Origin: an uncultured Pontibacter sp.
GTDB taxonomy: Bacteria; Bacteroidota; Bacteroidia; Cytophagales; Hymenobacteraceae
Assembly (NCBI GenBank): GCA_947499125.1
Contig: CANMMP010000004.1
Location: 62,001 to 126,000, forward strand
Length of the DNA stretch: 64,000 nucleotides
Direction of reading: 5' to 3'
Below the pieces are notes generated by a model. That model made no database searches. It was not told the DNA's origin and saw only the letters and a program-made list of their open reading frames with translations. Position 1 is the first letter of the stretch, and each line of letters begins with the position of its first letter. The position numbers were made by a program, and so were the translations under genes. Shown here piece after piece: positions 17,298 to 25,827 of the stretch.

Positions 17298-19364
17298 TTA
17301 CTCTTTTATGATCCGGACCGTTTGACTTAAGCCGGTATGATCTGTATACTTCAGGAAGTACATACCCGGGTAAAGTTTTACTTTGGTCAGGTCGATAGTC
17401 AGTTTGTTATCTGTCAGTTTCACGTTAGGTACGTTGTGTTTCAGCAAACCTTCCTGCGACATAATTACGACACGCTTTAACTTGATTTGCTGATCGCCAA
17501 AGTCCAGTACAAAAATGCCTGTAAACGGATTTGGGTAAGTTGTTGCTTTGTCAGTGGTTGCATCAGGTATAACCGGATCCGGTGTTGTGGATGGTTCTGG
17601 CTGGGAAGCCATCGGCGACAATCTGTTACCAGCTATAGGTCGTTCCAGTGTTCCGTCAGGTAACTGCCAGCCAACCGCCACGTTATCCTCGCCTTCACCT
17701 TCTACGTGCAGTACTTCAATATAATATTGCTTACCGGCCTCTAAGTTTATCTCTGCCGATTTTTGTGATGTTTGCTTGTTCCATTCCCTGCTTTTGGTGT
17801 AGCCGTTCACAAACGCTATCATTTCTTTTTTCGCCGGATCTTCGGAAGAGCTCAGGTATAACATCACATTGTTATCACCTGCCACCCAGAAAGTATAACG
17901 GCCATCTACAGGTGCTGTTATATACCCCCGGATGCGTTGCCCATAGTGGTCGGCAACGTTGCTTGTCGCTTCAAAAATGGTTAGCTCTTTTGTGCTTGTC
18001 GGGGTAGTGTTTACAGGTATGTCTCTAACATTCTCTGAGTTTACATTTGCCCAGAACTCGCTGGTGATCTTGCCTGTTCCTGTTCCCGGTTCAGTAGTTC
18101 CGTCTGCTGGTTGTTCGTCAGCCGGTTCTTCTTCGGCTGGTACTTCTGCAACTGGCGGGGTTGTTTGGGTAGGAGTACCCGAGCCACCCGGACCGATAAC
18201 GATACCATTATTGCTCAGCTTCTGCTGCCATATATTATACTCTTCCTGCTCGTGCTGCTTGGTTATTACGCCTGGCAACGAGATATTATTATCTGCCGAA
18301 GCACCCGACATGTCAGATATATCTCTTCTGTTATTCGGCCAGTTCCAGGCCATAACCCCAAGTGTATTATTGTCGATGGAGTTAGAGTAGGTTATACCTG
18401 TCTTTTCATAGTCCTTGCTCCAAACGCCTGAGGTATACATATTAAAACGTGTGCCGTCATCGAAAGTAGCCGAGTTTATGATCCTGTTATGGTGATAGCG
18501 GATGTTATGACCGGCTGCAATCCCCATTGAATAATTGCCCAGGTTCACCAGTTGGTTATCATGTGCCTCTATGTAAGCAGGACTTCTGCTTGCATCTCCG
18601 TCACTATCTGTGAGTATACCACCCCCCGAGAAGCTGCTCGCCTGCGCATTTACAGGATAAGCACCCTGAATATAGTTGTTGTGAATCTTGATAGGAGATG
18701 ACGGTGTGCCACGTGAATTATAGATGTTGATGTTGTCTTCTTTCACAGACCTGTTCGGTTCGTTAATTACCTGGTTCCAGGCGATCTCGACATGAGGTAT
18801 CTGTCCACGATAGTTGAACTGTACAAACTGCGAGTGCATTTTGCCACCATATACCCGTCCATCAATATTCTTTGCTTTGTTGTAGCGAATCTTTATCGTT
18901 TGGCTGGGCGATCCATCGCCACGGTAATCATCACCTAAAACAATACCAGCCGTGTTCTCGAGATAACAGTTCTCTACTACCAGGTTCCGGAAATCGTTTA
19001 AGGTAACAAAGCGGCGTGTCTTAGGATACTCTGTAGTTGGTGTTGGCGTAATGCCGTAACCGTTCGTATTCTTTACAGTAATATCGGCAGCATAATACCA
19101 GCTCTTGATAAGAAAGCCTGCGCCTCGTACATTTGAGTTGATGATAACAACTGGCTCTGTAGTACGAATATCAACAGCAGCTACATCCGAATTAGTTGAC
19201 TCCCAGTTACCGGTATAAGTACCGCCTTTTGTAATAACGATAGGACCGCTGTAGGTCTGGGCGTTTGAATAAGTTGGGGTCAGGAGGGTAACCAGTAGGA
19301 GGACTGGAAGGAGATGTGAAGTAAGTTCCTGTGAAATTTTTGAGTACACATTTCTTAGTACCAT
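17298..19364 (-). CDS. Secreted parallel beta-helix protein with PA14 domain and T9SS sorting domain
   Basis: The 688-residue protein has an N-terminal signal peptide (hydrophobic SHLLPVLLLVTLLTPTYSNAQ ends near 36). Its right-handed beta-helix region (about 37-380) is rich in Asn ladders (NNY, NCYLENTAG, HHNRIINS), as in pectate-lyase-like and polysaccharide-acting proteins. A Pro/Glu/Thr-rich linker (about 393-440), a PA14 domain (about 441-590; ITAPVDGRYTFWVAGDN, SAEINLEAGKQYYIEVLHVEG) and a type A T9SS sorting domain (about 605-688; TYPNPFTG near its start, ending in VRIIKE) follow. It is therefore exported across the outer membrane and probably held on the surface or released. The carbohydrate target is unknown; an adhesin or lyase role are both possible. 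Confidence 0.85.
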   Translation of the reverse strand: MVLRNVYSKISQELTSHLLPVLLLVTLLTPTYSNAQTYSGPIVITKGGTYTGNWESTNSDVAAVDIRTTEPVVIINSNVRGAGFLIKSWYYAADITVKNTNGYGITPTPTTEYPKTRRFVTLNDFRNLVVENCYLENTAGIVLGDDYRGDGSPSQTIKIRYNKAKNIDGRVYGGKMHSQFVQFNYRGQIPHVEIAWNQVINEPNRSVKEDNINIYNSRGTPSSPIKIHNNYIQGAYPVNAQASSFSGGGILTDSDGDASRSPAYIEAHDNQLVNLGNYSMGIAAGHNIRYHHNRIINSATFDDGTRFNMYTSGVWSKDYEKTGITYSNSIDNNTLGVMAWNWPNNRRDISDMSGASADNNISLPGVITKQHEQEEYNIWQQKLSNNGIVIGPGGSGTPTQTTPPVAEVPAEEEPADEQPADGTTEPGTGTGKITSEFWANVNSENVRDIPVNTTPTSTKELTIFEATSNVADHYGQRIRGYITAPVDGRYTFWVAGDNNVMLYLSSSEDPAKKEMIAFVNGYTKSREWNKQTSQKSAEINLEAGKQYYIEVLHVEGEGEDNVAVGWQLPDGTLERPIAGNRLSPMASQPEPSTTPDPVIPDATTDKATTYPNPFTGIFVLDFGDQQIKLKRVVIMSQEGLLKHNVPNVKLTDNKLTIDLTKVKLYPGMYFLKYTDHTGLSQTVRIIKE

Positions 19365-19768
19365 AGTGTAATTGTAAAGTGGAAAATATATTACTATACT
19401 AATATTAAGAACTTGAATCTTATTCTAAAACAGTGGCAAAGCTATCATATAAAATTGTTTAAATGCAAATTTTGATAAAAAAAGTTTTAAATAATACAAT
19501 TTTAAAGGTATATAAATTGTACCCGAAAATATATTGCAATATATAGGTATAACATCTTGATATTCTGAATTATGTGCATCTATTCATATAATGTCTATGA
19601 TAAAGCATAGTATTGGATGCTATTACATAGGTTTGAAAATTGCACAGTTTAACCGATGTAATTTTCTGAAAAAAATTGTTATATTAAATAAATATGATAT
19701 TATATAGATAGCAGGTTTTTTGTGAATTTGCTGTCAGAACTATAAACCGGAGAAAGCGTTTTTCAATT
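19365..19768. other. Very AT-rich divergent intergenic region
   Basis: This 404-bp gap separates the beta-helix gene (-) from the DUF1543 gene (+). It is much richer in A+T than the flanking genes and has no supportable gene. It carries the minus-strand promoter described separately. On the plus side the leader of the DUF1543 gene ends in AACTATAAACCGGAGAAAG, with an unusual AGAAAG-like purine run just upstream of the start. Confidence 0.5.
19437..19469 (-). promoter_or_regulatory. Full Bacteroidota sigma-ABfr-type promoter for the beta-helix/PA14 gene
   Basis: On the minus strand the -33 element TTTG (19469-19466) is separated by 21 bases from a perfect -7 element TAGCTTTG (19444-19437), matching TTTG-N19-21-TAnnTTTG. 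Transcription should begin near 19430, giving a leader of about 65 bases before the ATG at 19364. This is the best promoter match I found. Confidence 0.75.
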
Positions 19769-20329
19769 ATGACAGATCAAAAATTGTTTATGTTAATGTT
19801 AGGGTGCAGGCCACCCGGACGGAACACCGAGCAGCACGATATCTTTTTCGGGATGGGCAACACAGTGCGCGACCTGATACCGGATATAAAGAAGTTTTGG
19901 CAGGGAGCCGGTAAAATACACGTGGATGCCTGGCGCGAAGTAACTACCGTTGACAATTATACTATAACTGTGGTGCCACGACAATCTGAGGTTGTAGCAG
20001 ATGATGAGCCAAAACTATACTTCCTGAACCTGGGTGGTTACCGCGAAGGTGAGTTTGATGAGTTTCATTATAAAATGCTGGTTGTAGCTGCCAGTAAAGC
20101 CGAAGCTGTTAAAGTTGCCAAAAAATCAGCTTTTTACAAACATACCGGTTTTAAAGGCGCACCCTCGCACATCGACGATAAGTTTGGGGTTGATGTTGAC
20201 GAAATGCACGAAGTAGAGGATATTCTTTCGGATGAGCTGAAGGCCAACTATAAGTTGCAGATAACGGCAGCAAACGGAAGCGAGCCTGATGCATTGTACC
20301 TTGGTTATTTTACGTTTGATAAACTATAA
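19769..20329 (+). CDS. DUF1543 domain protein
   Basis: The 186-residue soluble protein has the DUF1543 signature near its start, MLMLGCRPPGRNTEQHDIFFGMG, and repeats the fold in the second half (KLYFLNLGGYREGEFDEFHYKMLVVAASKAEAVKVAK). The family is common in Bacteroidota and gammaproteobacteria and has no known function. It is a single gene, followed 88 bp later by an independent promoter and the MacA-like operon. No catalytic motif stands out. Confidence 0.85.
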   Translation: MTDQKLFMLMLGCRPPGRNTEQHDIFFGMGNTVRDLIPDIKKFWQGAGKIHVDAWREVTTVDNYTITVVPRQSEVVADDEPKLYFLNLGGYREGEFDEFHYKMLVVAASKAEAVKVAKKSAFYKHTGFKGAPSHIDDKFGVDVDEMHEVEDILSDELKANYKLQITAANGSEPDALYLGYFTFDKL

Positions 20330-20381
20330 GCCTGATCTGTAGGAGTTAAACTTATAGTCTTTCAGGTTGTTTGTAAACGTA

Positions 20382-20389
20382 TATCTTTG
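20382..20389 (+). promoter_or_regulatory. Perfect -7 element (TATCTTTG) ahead of the MacA-like operon
   Basis: TATCTTTG fits TAnnTTTG exactly. A TTTC at 20360-20363, one base off TTTG and 18 bases upstream, may serve as the -33 element. The predicted transcript would start near 20396, which rules out the in-frame ATG at 20367 and supports the ATG at 20418. Confidence 0.6.
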
Positions 20390-20417
20390 CTGTGCACGCG
20401 TAAAACTACAACGCTCC

Positions 20418-21497
20418 ATGAAACTATACTTTCCATTTGCCTTTTTGCTGTTACTAACTGCCTGCACAGGTAACCAGGAAACAACACAACCAACTGTAGA
20501 AGACATAACAGAATCAGTGTATGCATCCGGGGTAGTGAAAAGCCGGAACCAGCACCAGGTTTTCCCGACTGCAAGTGGCGTAATACAACAGATTCTGGTT
20601 ACCGAAGGAGATGTGGTTAAAAAGGGTGACCCACTGCTGAAGCTGGACAACGAAACCGCCCGTTTGAATACCGAAAACGCCCGCATCGCAGCGGAATATT
20701 CCAGTGTAAGTGCCAACGCCGCCAAGCTAAGCGAACTGCAGGAAACGATAGACCTGGCCCGAAGCAGAAAGCAAAACGACTCGATGCTGCTGGTAAGGCA
20801 ACGTAATTTATGGGCAAACAAAATAGGAACCCGCGTAGAGCTGGAGCAACGGGAACTGAACTATAAAAATGCGGTTACGGCCCTGCGTTCTGCACAACTA
20901 CGTTACAAAGACCTCAAAAAACAACTTGACTTTGCTGCAAAACAGTCGCAGAAATCCCTGCAGATAAGCGAAACCATGTCGGATGATTTTACGGTGCGCA
21001 GCGAAACAGATGGCAAGGTATACAGTGTGCTAAAGGAGAAAGGGGAGATGGTGAGCCCGCAAATGCCGGTTGCTGTAATTGGTGCTGCCGATGAATTTAT
21101 ACTGGAGTTGCAGGTAGACGAATACGATATTGCCCGCATAAAGCCCGGCCAAAAGGTGTTGCTAAACTTAGACAGCTACAAAGGACAAGTGTTTGAAGCA
21201 AAAGTATTTAAAGTAAACCCGGCCATGAACGAACGAACCCGCTCGTTTACTGTTGAGGCAAGTTTCGTAACCACACCACCAGCCCTTTACCCGAACCTTA
21301 CCACCGAAGCAAATATTGTTATCCAGCGCAAAGAGAATGCCCTAATCATCCCGCGAGAGTACCTTGTAGATGGAAGTTATGTGATGACAGAAGATGATGA
21401 AAAGGTACAGGTAAAAACCGGGCTGAAGGATTATCAGAAAGTGGAGATACTGGAAGGATTGACGAAAGATGATGTGATCGTAAAGCCAGTGCAATGA
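20418..21497 (+). CDS. Periplasmic adaptor lipoprotein (MacA/HlyD family)
   Basis: From the ATG at 20418 the protein has 359 residues and begins MKLYFPFAFLLLLTACTGN, a typical lipoprotein signal with Cys about residue 16. A longer frame from 20367 exists but would begin upstream of the promoter. The fold order is biotinyl-lipoyl half (GVIQQILVTEGDVVKKGDPLLKLDN), an alpha-hairpin coiled coil (about 70-165), the second lipoyl half (VRSETDGKVYSVLKEKGEMV), and a beta-barrel and membrane-proximal domain ending in IIPREYLVDGSYV. It should link the FtsX-type permease to the outer membrane. It overlaps the permease gene by 4 bp (ATGA). No TolC gene lies beside it. Confidence 0.88.
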   Translation: MKLYFPFAFLLLLTACTGNQETTQPTVEDITESVYASGVVKSRNQHQVFPTASGVIQQILVTEGDVVKKGDPLLKLDNETARLNTENARIAAEYSSVSANAAKLSELQETIDLARSRKQNDSMLLVRQRNLWANKIGTRVELEQRELNYKNAVTALRSAQLRYKDLKKQLDFAAKQSQKSLQISETMSDDFTVRSETDGKVYSVLKEKGEMVSPQMPVAVIGAADEFILELQVDEYDIARIKPGQKVLLNLDSYKGQVFEAKVFKVNPAMNERTRSFTVEASFVTTPPALYPNLTTEANIVIQRKENALIIPREYLVDGSYVMTEDDEKVQVKTGLKDYQKVEILEGLTKDDVIVKPVQ

Positions 21498-22753
21498 ACA
21501 CAAAACTGATCTTCGGGATTGCCAGGTCGATGATGATGGCCCGGTTGGGGCAGACGCTGGTTGCTGCAGTAGGTGTTTCGTTCAGTATTGCCATGTTCAT
21601 TACGCTGCTGAGTTTTATGAACGGCCTCAACGACCTGCTTGATGGTTTGATCGTGAACCGCACACCGCATATCCGCCTTTACAACGAGATCAAACCAAGC
21701 GAAAACCAGCCCATCAATACAGCATCAGCCTTTAAGGATTCTTATAACTTTATCAGCTCTGTAAAATCTGGTATCAGCCGGCAGGAGATCTATAACAGCG
21801 GACCTATTTTGCAGGCAGTGCAAAGTGACCCTCGCGTGCTTGGAGCTACACCAAAACTTACGGCCCAGGTTTTCTTTAACGAAGGAACTATAGATATAAC
21901 CGGCGTGATAAATGGGGTGGATGTAGAGGAGGAAATGCGCCTTTTCAAGTTCCGGGATTATGTAACTGCAGGTAGTGCCATAGATGCCAAGAACGTAGCC
22001 AACAGCATTATTTTAGGCAAAGGGCTGGCCGAGATCCTGGCTGCAGATATTGGCGATGTGGTGCAGGTAACTACGGTGCAAGGCGAGCGCTTCCCGCTAA
22101 AAGTAGTTGGGTATTTTCAGTCGGGTATTCAGGAGATAGATAAGGTACAGAGTTACGCCTCTATAGTTACTACGCAAAAGCTGATAGGCAAACCAGCCAA
22201 CTACATGACGGATATACAGGTTAAGCTTCACGACCTTGAAATAGCACCAGCCGTTGCCCAGGAATACAGTACCAAATTTGCGATAGACGCAGAAGATATC
22301 CAGACGGCCAATTCACAGTTCGAAACTGGCAGCAATGTACGGTCTATTATTTCGTATGCGGTGGGTATTACGCTGCTTATAGTTGCGGGCTTCGGCATCT
22401 TCAATATCCTGAACATGATGATCTACGAAAAGATGGATTCTATTGCCATACTTAAAGCCACCGGTTTTTCGGGCAGGGATGTGAACATGGTTTTCCTGGT
22501 GATCGCGCTGAGCATTGGCTTCTTCGGTGGAATGGTTGGGTTACTTTTTGGGTTCATCTTTTCGGTTATTATCGACAATATTCCGTTTGTAACGGCCGCG
22601 CTGCCAACTATAAAAACTTACCCGGTTAACTATAGCCCGGTCTTCTATTTTATTGGTGGCTTCTTTTCATTGATCACCACGTATTTTGCAGGTTTTTTCC
22701 CGGCACGGAAAGCGAGTAAAGTTGACCCTGTAGAAATTATAAGAGGCAAATAA
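21494..22753 (+). CDS. ABC transporter permease, FtsX/LolC-MacB type
   Basis: The 419-residue membrane protein has one N-terminal transmembrane helix (about 15-40, SMMMARLGQTLVAAVGVSF), a large periplasmic domain (about 45-275), and three C-terminal helices (about 285-410) with the FtsX pattern EKMDSIAILKATGFSGRDV and FFPARKASKVDPVEIIRG. Such permeases act as mechanotransmitters that extrude lipoproteins, peptides or drugs rather than form a channel. It overlaps the adaptor gene by 4 bp and is followed after 1 bp by the ATPase gene, so the three form one operon and one complex. The substrate is unknown. Confidence 0.9.
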   Translation: MNTKLIFGIARSMMMARLGQTLVAAVGVSFSIAMFITLLSFMNGLNDLLDGLIVNRTPHIRLYNEIKPSENQPINTASAFKDSYNFISSVKSGISRQEIYNSGPILQAVQSDPRVLGATPKLTAQVFFNEGTIDITGVINGVDVEEEMRLFKFRDYVTAGSAIDAKNVANSIILGKGLAEILAADIGDVVQVTTVQGERFPLKVVGYFQSGIQEIDKVQSYASIVTTQKLIGKPANYMTDIQVKLHDLEIAPAVAQEYSTKFAIDAEDIQTANSQFETGSNVRSIISYAVGITLLIVAGFGIFNILNMMIYEKMDSIAILKATGFSGRDVNMVFLVIALSIGFFGGMVGLLFGFIFSVIIDNIPFVTAALPTIKTYPVNYSPVFYFIGGFFSLITTYFAGFFPARKASKVDPVEIIRGK

Positions 22754-22754
22754 C

Positions 22755-23435
22755 ATGCAGGAAACTATACTGGAGGCACGGCACATTGTAAAAGAGTTTC
22801 ATGACCCTGTAACGGTGCAGGTGCTGACTGATATCACGTTTAAAGTGAATAAAGGCGAGTTTGTTTCTGTTATAGGGAAGTCGGGTTGTGGCAAGTCTAC
22901 GCTGCTCTACATCTTATCTACCATGGATACAGACTATAAAGGCGAACTGCTGATAGACCAGGAATTGATGACCGGCAGGAGCGATGTGGAGCTGGCGCGT
23001 ATCCGTAACGAGAAGATAGGCTTTGTGTTCCAGTTTCATTACCTGCTCAACGAGTTTTCGGTCATCCGGAATGTAATGTTGCCCGGCTTGAAATTAGGGA
23101 AATACAGCGAACAGGAAGTAGAACACCGGGCGCTGGAAAAGTTAAAAATGCTTGGTATAGAACATCTTGCCTCACAAAAGGCTTACCGTATTTCGGGTGG
23201 CGAGAAACAACGGGTGGCCATTGCCCGAGCCATGATAAACGACCCGCATATTGTGATGGGTGACGAACCAACCGGTAACCTGGATACAAAGAACAGCGAA
23301 CACGTTTTTGATATATTTAAAGAGCTGGCCGAAGTACATAACCAAACCTTGCTTATAGTTACCCACGACCAGAGTTTTGCCGAACGAAGCGGTCGCATTA
23401 TCGAAATGGAAGATGGCCGGATCATCAGACATTAA
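22755..23435 (+). CDS. ABC transporter ATP-binding protein (LolD/MacB-like)
   Basis: The 226-residue ATPase has Walker A GKSGCGKST (about 41-49), a Q-loop in FVFQFHYLLNEFSV, the signature SGGEKQRVAIARAM, Walker B IVMGDEPTGNLD and a switch His in LLIVTHDQSFAE. It belongs to the LolD/MacB/FtsE group and powers the FtsX-type permease encoded just upstream. It is the last gene of the three-gene operon; the next gene begins 73 bp later with no clear terminator between. Confidence 0.95.
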   Translation: MQETILEARHIVKEFHDPVTVQVLTDITFKVNKGEFVSVIGKSGCGKSTLLYILSTMDTDYKGELLIDQELMTGRSDVELARIRNEKIGFVFQFHYLLNEFSVIRNVMLPGLKLGKYSEQEVEHRALEKLKMLGIEHLASQKAYRISGGEKQRVAIARAMINDPHIVMGDEPTGNLDTKNSEHVFDIFKELAEVHNQTLLIVTHDQSFAERSGRIIEMEDGRIIRH

Positions 23436-23508
23436 CCTTATTTTGCTATTTTAATAACTCCTCTCTTAGCTTCTTCGTGTAACTAGTTCTACCTGACCCA
23501 AATGAACT

Positions 23509-24525
23509 ATGAAAACAAGAAGCATTTTACTTAATGAGCGCCCAAAAGGCTTACCCACCGAAAGTACCTTTAAATTTACAGATGAAGAGTTGCCTGAACT
23601 ACAGGATGGACAGGTCCTTCTGAAAGCATTGTACATGTCCGTTGACCCGTATATGCGCGGACGTATGAGCGATGCAAAATCGTATGTGCCTCCTTACAAA
23701 CTGCATGAGCCTATAGCAGGTGGTGTGGTTGCAGAAGTGACTCAAAGCAAAAATACACAGTTGCCTCAGGGAACCGTGGTAATGGGTAACCTGCCTTGGC
23801 AAACCTATAGCATCTCAGATGGTAAAGGACTGATGAAGATCGATCCGAAGATTGCTCCGCTGAGTTATCATTTAGGAATTCTGGGTATGCCCGGCCTAAC
23901 AGCCTATTGCGGGCTGCTTTTTATCTGCGATCCTAAACCCGGAGAAACGGTGGTGGTTTCCGGAGCGGCCGGTGCAGTAGGTACTGTTGTAGGACAAATT
24001 GCGAAGATAAAAGGATGTCGTGTGGTTGGTATTGCTGGCTCTGATGAAAAGGTAAACTTCCTGAAACAGGAGTTAGGCTTTGATGAAGGCATCAACTATA
24101 AAAGCACTGACAATATACTGCGTGCGCTGGCAACTGCCTGCCCTGATGGTGTAGATGTTTATTTTGATAATGTGGGAGGTGAGATATCAGATGCAGTTTA
24201 TACTTTGCTCAATAATTTTGCCCGTATTGCTGTGTGCGGGCAGATCTCTTTATACAATGCCACGTCGCAACCTATGGGGCCACGCGTTGAGCCTGTTCTA
24301 CTTAAAACGAAGTCGCTGATGAAGGGATTTATAGTGAGCGATTATGCCGACAGGTTTGGAGAAGCCGCAGCAGGGCTGGCAGGTTGGCTACAGGAAGGAA
24401 AACTACAGTATGAAGAAACGATAGTAGAAGGTTTTGACCAGTTGCCACAAGCATTCCTGGGTTTGTTCTCAGGAGATAATATTGGTAAGCAGCTTGTAAA
24501 AGTAGCAGATTTTAGTGGGAGCTAA
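23509..24525 (+). CDS. NADP-dependent medium-chain oxidoreductase, zinc-free (CurA / leukotriene B4 dehydrogenase type)
   Basis: The 338-residue protein reduces activated C=C bonds of enones with NADPH. It shows the family opening ...LNERPKGLPTESTF, YMSVDPYMRGRM (about 43-54), GMPGLTAYCGLL, the Rossmann motif VSGAAGAVGTVVGQIAKIKGCRVVGIAGSDEK and FDNVGGEISDAV. Zinc ligands of the alcohol dehydrogenase branch are absent. Its closest named relatives are CurA/YncB. It may detoxify reactive aldehydes or enones. A strong terminator follows. Confidence 0.9.
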   Translation: MKTRSILLNERPKGLPTESTFKFTDEELPELQDGQVLLKALYMSVDPYMRGRMSDAKSYVPPYKLHEPIAGGVVAEVTQSKNTQLPQGTVVMGNLPWQTYSISDGKGLMKIDPKIAPLSYHLGILGMPGLTAYCGLLFICDPKPGETVVVSGAAGAVGTVVGQIAKIKGCRVVGIAGSDEKVNFLKQELGFDEGINYKSTDNILRALATACPDGVDVYFDNVGGEISDAVYTLLNNFARIAVCGQISLYNATSQPMGPRVEPVLLKTKSLMKGFIVSDYADRFGEAAAGLAGWLQEGKLQYEETIVEGFDQLPQAFLGLFSGDNIGKQLVKVADFSGS

Positions 24526-24564
24526 TTTTCTATATTTAAGATGACTTGCATATTTATCTAGGCA

Positions 24565-24616
24565 AACTATAAAGTATAAAAGCACCTGTAACCGGGTGCT
24601 TTTATACTTTATAGTT
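24565..24616. terminator. Bidirectional terminator between convergent genes
   Basis: A perfect 22-bp inverted repeat, left arm 24565-24586 and right arm 24595-24616, encloses an 8-base loop. The inner stem is AAAAGCACC/GGTGCTTTT and the outer part is made of AACTATA and AAGTATA, the two over-used words of this genome. It serves the oxidoreductase (+) and the FrnE-like gene (-), which end on either side. Confidence 0.9.
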
Positions 24617-24631
24617 CATTGGTGTGAAAGT

Positions 24632-25333
24632 TTAGCAGCCTTCTATACCACAGCTTTCACCGTCGGCGGTTTTTATCTGTTCTATAGTTGGAGCAACCTG
24701 CTTGAAAACCTGTAAAAAGGTTTCGGTGGGCTGCGCGCCGCTTACCATATACTTGTCGTTAAAGATGAAGGCCGGTACGCCGGTTATACCCGCTTGCTGT
24801 GCCCACTTCTGTTCTTCGCGTACTTCCTGTTTGCCTTCTTCACTTTCAAAAAAGCCTTCCAGTTTCTCAGCTGGTATGCCATTGGACTTGCCAATTTCTT
24901 TCAGTAAGTCGATGTCGTTCATGTTGCGGCCTTCGGTAAAGTAACTATAGAATAAGGCCAGGGCTACTTTTTCCTGCACGCCATACTTACCAGCCAGCCA
25001 GATTAGGCGGTGGCCATTAAACGTGTTGTTTACAGTTGTCAGTTTATCAAAATTAAATGCTATGCCAAGCTCACGCCCATTCTCGGTCATGCGCTCGTTC
25101 ATCGCATCGATCTGTGATAAGATCTGCGGGCCGTAGTTTTTTGTAAAATATGTATTGCGGTCCATGCCTTCCGGAGCAATGGCAGCATTAAGTTCAAAAG
25201 GCTTAAACCTTAACTCAAAATCGTAGTTGCTGTCTGAAGCCGCGATAGCTTCATGCAGTCTGCGCTCGCCAATATAGCACCAGGGACAGTTAATATCAGA
25301 CACAATGTCTATGGTAATCTTATTTTTGTTCAT
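24632..25333 (-). CDS. DsbA-family oxidoreductase, FrnE-like
   Basis: The 233-residue cytoplasmic protein (no signal peptide) has a thioredoxin fold with the active-site motif Cys16-Pro-Trp-Cys19 in VSDINCPWCYIGE, the helical insertion, the cis-Pro segment GITGVPAFIFNDKYMVSGAQP and a C-terminal ESCGIEGC pair. This architecture matches FrnE/2-hydroxychromene-2-carboxylate isomerase-like DsbA proteins, which act in disulfide isomerisation or stress resistance. It is an isolated gene after a bidirectional terminator. Confidence 0.9.
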   Translation of the reverse strand: MNKNKITIDIVSDINCPWCYIGERRLHEAIAASDSNYDFELRFKPFELNAAIAPEGMDRNTYFTKNYGPQILSQIDAMNERMTENGRELGIAFNFDKLTTVNNTFNGHRLIWLAGKYGVQEKVALALFYSYFTEGRNMNDIDLLKEIGKSNGIPAEKLEGFFESEEGKQEVREEQKWAQQAGITGVPAFIFNDKYMVSGAQPTETFLQVFKQVAPTIEQIKTADGESCGIEGC

Positions 25334-25393
25334 TTGGGTGTTATGGTATTGTACTATTATTAAAACAGACGTGTGGGTGTAATGTTTATGATC

Positions 25394-25651
25394 TTAGTAA
25401 CGGCGGGGTTCCGGTTTTCTGTATTGCTTTTTCAGGGGTTGCAGCAAAAAATCAAGGCCATTTATTTTTATCTCGTAAAGGGAAGCGAGCAGCGCACCAA
25501 GTTTGCCAGGCGGGAAACCTTCCCTCTGAAACCACTCCACATACGATACAGGCAGGTCGCTTAAGTAGGTACCTTTATACTTGCCGAAAGGCATTTTCAT
25601 TTTAACAAGTTCTATTAGCAGGCCTGGGTCCGGACCGATGTGCTCCATCAC
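25394..25651 (-). CDS. DUF3820 family protein
   Basis: The 85-residue protein contains the DUF3820 core: MPFGKYKGTYLSDLPVSYVEWFQREGFPPGKLG. The PFGKYKG and YL..LP elements are the family hallmarks, also found near exonuclease-type domains. A second Met follows the first, so the start could be one codon later. The function is unknown. It sits 60 bp upstream of the FrnE-like gene and may be co-transcribed with it. Confidence 0.85.
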   Translation of the reverse strand: MMEHIGPDPGLLIELVKMKMPFGKYKGTYLSDLPVSYVEWFQREGFPPGKLGALLASLYEIKINGLDFLLQPLKKQYRKPEPRRY

Positions 25652-25827
25652 AAAAAAGTATAAAATTAGCTGCTTATAATGTGCAGGAGGCCAAAAATAG
25701 CAGGATTAGTTTAAAATGTAAGTTAAATAACCCCCAGAAAAAATAAAGTATACAAAGCCGATTCACAATACCATAAGTACATGCAGTTGTTTATTGTAGG
25801 GTGGTGGGCCCAGCGAAGAAAGGTGAG

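Noticed and set aside
20367..20417. Upstream start at 20367 for the MacA-like adaptor
   Set aside because: It would add a non-signal peptide before the lipoprotein signal and begins before the predicted promoter, so the ATG at 20418 is preferred.
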